A DNA stretch of 8,951 nt from Nitrospirae bacterium RBG_13_39_12 (GTDB lineage Bacteria; Nitrospirota; Thermodesulfovibrionia; Thermodesulfovibrionales; SM23-35). Position 1 is the first letter of the stretch; every line of letters begins with the position of its first letter. The position numbers and the translations under genes are program-made. The notes under the pieces were generated by a model. The model ran no database searches. It saw nothing but the letters and a program-made list of their open reading frames with translations, and had not been told where the DNA came from. The DNA lies in assembly GCA_001805125.1 (NCBI GenBank), contig MHEF01000161.1, positions 14,184 through 23,134 of the forward strand. Direction: 5' to 3'. This document shows positions 6,282 to 8,951 of the stretch, one piece after another.

Positions 6282-7175
6282 TTATGCTGACACTCTTTGC
6301 GTGGTAGGCACTATAGTGACAAAGCTACCTTTTATTGTACCTTCCATGCTTGCTTTCATTTCACTGATTACTCTCTGAACGTCTGCCATTTTTCTTTCAC
6401 CGTCAAACTCCAGAAAAATTTCAATAAAAATATTATTGCCTGATCTTCTCGAACGGATGCCGTGAATCTCCTTGTATTCATCGAAGAAAGCAACCAGTTT
6501 ATTGATGATAATCAACTGAATTGATTCTTCCAGCGTTTTATCCAGAAGGTCGTAAACAGAGTCCGAGATAACACTGTAAATCGAAAAGAGCAGGAACCCT
6601 GCAATTATAAATGATCCAAAGGGATCTATGTAATGCGACCAGGGATATTTGCTCAGGCTTAGACTGAGAACGAGAGATATAAATACAACTGTATCTGCAA
6701 TAGCCTTTGCCCTGAAAAGACGCCACTGGGACTCCATTATTGGAGAATGCTCTTTTTTTGCAACCCTGTAATTCTTAACCCATAAGGTGGTGTTTGCACA
6801 CATGCCGAAAAACATCAAAACAATGCCCAGGCCTGCTCCTCCTGCATGAACCGATTCAGGAGTTCTTATTCTCAGAATCGCACTGATTGCGACTATTGCA
6901 AAGCAGATGAACATAATCCCTGCAACTATAATCCCTGTTAAATTCTCAAGCTTGCCGAATCCGTAGTCATAATAAGCTTTACTGCCCCTGCTTATTTTCC
7001 TGATAGCAATCCATGCAAGGAACGTTGATATTAGTTCAGTGGCGCACTTCAATACATCGGCAAGCATAATGATTGAATTTGCAAGAATTGCAGCTACAAC
7101 ATCAGGGAGGAAAAGGACAAAATCAACAAGCAGACTGTGGAAGAGAGATCGTTCTTTCTCTTTATGAATTACCAT
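6282..7175 (-). CDS. Divergent cation diffusion facilitator (CDF) transporter
   Basis: This 297-residue protein has the CDF layout: about six membrane segments (residues 14-205) followed by a cytoplasmic domain (about 206-297). Family marks include NSIIMLADVLKCATELIST (33-51, TM2), YDYGFGKLENL (69-79), YIDPFGSFIIAGFLL (182-196) and IHGIRSRRSGNNIFIEIFLEF (237-257). CDF proteins export Zn2+, Mn2+, Fe2+ or related ions in exchange for protons. The transport-site residues are unusual: TM2 has K43 and E47 where HxxxD or DxxxD is expected, and TM5 has K157 and D161 where HxxxD is expected. The usual His near the C-terminus (HIEP-like) is replaced (FVTIVP). Metal specificity, or even metal transport, is therefore uncertain. 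It starts 6 bp after the upstream usp stop, so the two genes are likely one operon. The ribosome-binding site is weak. Confidence 0.85.
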   Translation of the reverse strand: MVIHKEKERSLFHSLLVDFVLFLPDVVAAILANSIIMLADVLKCATELISTFLAWIAIRKISRGSKAYYDYGFGKLENLTGIIVAGIMFICFAIVAISAILRIRTPESVHAGGAGLGIVLMFFGMCANTTLWVKNYRVAKKEHSPIMESQWRLFRAKAIADTVVFISLVLSLSLSKYPWSHYIDPFGSFIIAGFLLFSIYSVISDSVYDLLDKTLEESIQLIIINKLVAFFDEYKEIHGIRSRRSGNNIFIEIFLEFDGERKMADVQRVISEMKASMEGTIKGSFVTIVPTTQRVSA

Positions 7176-7181
7176 AATAAT

Positions 7182-7994
7182 CTATCTTTTTATAACAAGT
7201 ACGGCGCATATAGAACGGTCAAATATCTGATCTATTAAACTCCCCTTGAAAAAATAACGGCTCCCGCCATTTACAGGACTTCCTGTTATGATTATATCGG
7301 CATCCCTTTTTTTTGCAAGAGCGGCAATAAAGTCAGGGAGTTTACCGCTTGCAGACAGCGCTTCAACCGCAATCCCTTCCTTCTCTGCCTGTTTCATGAT
7401 AATGTTTATATCTTCATCTCTATTTTTCTCTCCGGTATCTCCTGATACTATAATAAGATTGCTTTCGTATATTTTTGATAATTTAAGAGCTTCATCGATA
7501 ACAGTCTTATCTTTAAGCGAATAATCGGTGACAAGTATTATATTCTTCCATTGAATGAGAGCGGTAAAAGGCACTATCAGGACATTACAGGGAAGGTTTC
7601 TTAACAGTTTATCCGTTACACCCCTGAGAATTAATCTCGACAGGGCGCTCATTGATCTTCTTCCGATCATAATCAAGTCAACATTTCTTTTCTCAGCCTC
7701 TTCCAAAATGGCTGTATGGAAGTCTTTCCCATAACTAACAATGGTTTCGAATTTTAATACACCATCATCTATCGCAAGTCCTCTAAAAGTCTCCATATAT
7801 TTTTTTGTTGCCTCTTCCATCTTCTGCGCTATAACGGAATGGGAGATACCGAACTGATCGGAAACGACCATTTTTTTCAGAGCATGCAGAAGATAAATCT
7901 CGCTGCCGAATTTTCTCGCTATTTCTATTGCCTCTATAACGGCAGATGAACTATGCTGTTTTCCGTCAGTGGCGATAAGTATTTGCTTATACAT
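7182..7994 (-). CDS. Universal stress protein, tandem UspA domains
   Basis: This cytoplasmic 270-residue protein has two UspA folds, at about 1-142 and 149-270, each starting with a strand plus acidic residue (ILIATDG, D10; IILVTDY, D157). The first domain's nucleotide loop (GRRSMSALSRLILRGVTDKLL, 111-131) keeps the first Gly. The second Gly of the G-x2-G-x9-G pattern is replaced by Ser114 and the third by Arg124. The second domain keeps G238 and G251-S252 (GSPVNGG and KGSLIDQ). Nucleotide binding may therefore differ between halves. UspA proteins support survival under stress or starvation, often by interacting with membrane transporters. Here the CDF gene follows after 6 bp, suggesting the Usp modulates or accompanies it. 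The ATG at 7994 is preceded by GGAACGGAG. The repeat element at 8028-8146 lies only 33 bp upstream. Confidence 0.92.
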   Translation of the reverse strand: MYKQILIATDGKQHSSSAVIEAIEIARKFGSEIYLLHALKKMVVSDQFGISHSVIAQKMEEATKKYMETFRGLAIDDGVLKFETIVSYGKDFHTAILEEAEKRNVDLIMIGRRSMSALSRLILRGVTDKLLRNLPCNVLIVPFTALIQWKNIILVTDYSLKDKTVIDEALKLSKIYESNLIIVSGDTGEKNRDEDINIIMKQAEKEGIAVEALSASGKLPDFIAALAKKRDADIIITGSPVNGGSRYFFKGSLIDQIFDRSICAVLVIKR

Positions 7995-8027
7995 AGCAAA
8001 CTCCGTTCCAAATTTTAAGCTTTTTTC

Positions 8028-8146
8028 TTTGTCATTCCGGCTTGTCCGGAATCTTTCCGGAAGGATTCTCTCCTCGGCGAGTCGCTGAGGCGACCCGACC
8101 TCCCGAATCCCGAAAGCCTTCGGGACGGGATTGCGGGAATGACAAA
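8028..8146. repeat. 119-bp palindromic intergenic repeat with GTCATTCC termini
   Basis: The perfect 11-bp terminal inverted repeats are TTTGTCATTCC (8028-8038) and GGAATGACAAA (8136-8146). Between them are three perfect hairpins: TCCGGAA-TCT-TTCCGGA (8045-8061), GTCGC-TGAG-GCGAC (8081-8094) and TCCCGAA-AGCC-TTCGGGA (8108-8125). No coding capacity is evident. The design is that of a non-autonomous miniature repeat, as dispersed in many environmental bacterial genomes. It lies in the probable leader of the usp-CDF transcript. Confidence 0.75.
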
Positions 8147-8281
8147 TTGGGGCTGACTTTGACTCGATCGTGCTTTCATCCCTTTCATATTATTTCCATT
8201 TAGAATTATCATATATTGTCATACTCAAAAATAAATATTTCAACCTATAAAAAAATAAAGAGATATAGCTCGATTTACGAA

Positions 8282-8345
8282 GCAAAATCACGGGTGACCT
8301 CTATGAGACCAAAGTCGAAGCGGAGGTCTCAGTTCTGTATTTTGC
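8282..8345 (+). other. Nested stem structure with two competing inner pairings
   Basis: The outer arms GCAAAAT (8282-8288) and ATTTTGC (8339-8345) enclose the inner arms TGAGACC (8304-8310) and GGTCTCA (8325-8331), all perfect. A second inner pairing, GACCTC (8296-8301) with GAGGTC (8323-8328), uses overlapping bases, so the two folds exclude each other. It lies about 205 bp upstream of the permease start. No known riboswitch consensus was recognised. It could be a small RNA, a regulatory leader or a repeat relic. Confidence 0.4.
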
Positions 8346-8549
8346 AATAACATTAAAGTCAAATAAAGGTTTGAACACAAAAAGAGGTAGTTTATTTTGA
8401 TCCGGAAATTGAGTCATATCTCTTTCCCTGAATATATTTTAGGCAGCAATGATATATTGTAGTAAAATCTAATATTAAAGTTCATTAAATTTCGTTAAGC
8501 TAAAAAATGCAATTGAACAATGCATTATTCTGGTTAAAAAGGAGAGAGG

Positions 8550-8951
8550 TTGCCGAAAAAACCATCTAATCTGATATATGGTGTTGATGATAAACCACCT
8601 TTGTGGTTCACCATCTTTATGGGGTTTCAGCATATCTGCATCTATGCCATATCCCTCGCCTTTCCTGTCATTATTGTTAGAGAGATGGGCGGGACAACTG
8701 AACAGGCTGCTTTTATGATCAGTATGTCCATGATAGCCGGTGGTATCGGGTCAGTTATCATGGCACTTCCAAAGGGTCCAATCGGGGCAGGATATCTGTG
8801 TCCACCTGTCTGTTCTCCTACAAATTTTGCTGCAGCCATGGTGGCATCCAAAATCGGAGGCTTATCCCTTTTATATGGAATGACTTTTATCTCAGGTGTC
8901 TCTGAAGCCGTTTTTGCGAGAATTGTCAATCGGCTAAGAGTGTTGTTTCCC
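8550..8951 (+). CDS. NCS2 nucleobase (xanthine/uracil) permease, C-terminus beyond window
   Basis: The frame is open from a TTG at 8550 to the window edge (134 codons, no stop). TTG is chosen because AGGAG at 8540-8544 lies 5 nt upstream, an in-frame TAA at 8535-8537 blocks extension, and the usual N-terminal tail (IYGVDDKPPLW) follows. The Q-H of MGFQHICIYAISLAFPVIIV (28-47) is the NCS2 hallmark in TM1. Further hydrophobic segments run to residue 134. The TM3 region reads GAGYLCPPVCSPTNFAA (86-102), with two cysteines in the substrate-site region. The family imports purines or pyrimidines with H+ or Na+; the specificity here cannot be told. It diverges from usp across a 555-bp gap and is probably separately regulated. 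Confidence 0.88.
   Translation, partial: MPKKPSNLIYGVDDKPPLWFTIFMGFQHICIYAISLAFPVIIVREMGGTTEQAAFMISMSMIAGGIGSVIMALPKGPIGAGYLCPPVCSPTNFAAAMVASKIGGLSLLYGMTFISGVSEAVFARIVNRLRVLFP

Larger units (their letters stand above)
7995..8549. other. Divergent intergenic region, usp to NCS2 permease
   Basis: These 555 bp carry no supported gene. They contain the 119-bp repeat element (8028-8146), an AT-rich stretch (8175-8280), a nested stem structure (8282-8345) and another AT-rich stretch leading to the permease. The segment 8506-8526 has AATGCA and TGCATT arms separated by 9 bp, a possible operator just before the permease start. A weak promoter-like pair (TTGAAC at 8371-8376, TATTTT at 8393-8398) points toward the permease. 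A 65-codon minus frame through the repeat is not convincing. Confidence 0.55.

Noticed and set aside
8015..8212. 65-codon minus-strand frame upstream of usp
   Set aside because: Most of it is the palindromic GTCATTCC-type element read as protein (low-complexity Arg/Ser), so it is not a credible gene.
8350..8549. Purine riboswitch before the nucleobase permease
   Set aside because: I looked for the conserved purine-riboswitch junction and loop sequences and did not find them.
8550..8951. Minus-strand frame opposite the permease start
   Set aside because: The plus-strand reading has a ribosome-binding site and clear NCS2 motifs; the opposite frame has neither.
1..8951. tRNA, rRNA, CRISPR array, insertion sequence or transposase gene
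   Set aside because: No cloverleaf, regular spacer-repeat array or transposase reading frame was seen on either strand; the only repeats are the short elements listed.

Overview
The window comes from a Gram-negative (diderm) bacterium. The evidence is a secreted beta-barrel porin with a signal peptide and a coiled-coil neck. Base composition is moderately AT-rich, and ribosome-binding sites of the AGGAGG type appear before some genes but not others. Gene types and the interspersed GTCATTCC-type palindromic repeats resemble those of Nitrospirota or Desulfobacterota-like environmental genomes. That placement is a guess, because no rRNA or marker gene is present.

Layout. (1) 1-978, minus: N-terminal 326 codons of an OprO/OprP-like porin, cut by the window edge. 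(2) 979-1280: intergenic segment with a 149-bp imperfect inverted repeat just downstream of the kinase gene. (3) 1281-3778, minus: phoB then phoR, overlapping by one base. (4) 3779-3889: short divergent promoter region. (5) 3890-6274, plus: a tight run of four genes, namely a PhoU-like DUF47 protein, a Pit-type phosphate permease, a STAS anti-sigma-factor antagonist and an RsbW/SpoIIAB-like ATPase. (6) 6282-7994, minus: a divergent CDF-type transporter and a tandem-domain universal stress protein, convergent on the previous run with only 7 bp between stop codons. (7) 7995-8549: non-coding region with a 119-bp repeat element and a separate nested stem structure. (8) 8550 to the edge, plus: start of an NCS2 nucleobase permease.

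How it fits together. Porin, sensor kinase/regulator, PhoU-like protein and Pit permease form a coherent phosphate sensing and uptake locus: outer-membrane entry, inner-membrane uptake, regulation. Two things go beyond the standard picture. First, a partner-switching pair (STAS plus serine-kinase-like ATPase) appears to be co-transcribed with the permease, with no sigma factor or PP2C phosphatase in view. Second, phoR carries four copies of a 7-bp tandem repeat in an extra loop of its ATPase domain; gain or loss of one unit would truncate the kinase before its G1 box. The CDF-like protein is also notable, because Lys replaces the His/Asp residues expected at the first position of both intramembrane metal-binding motifs.
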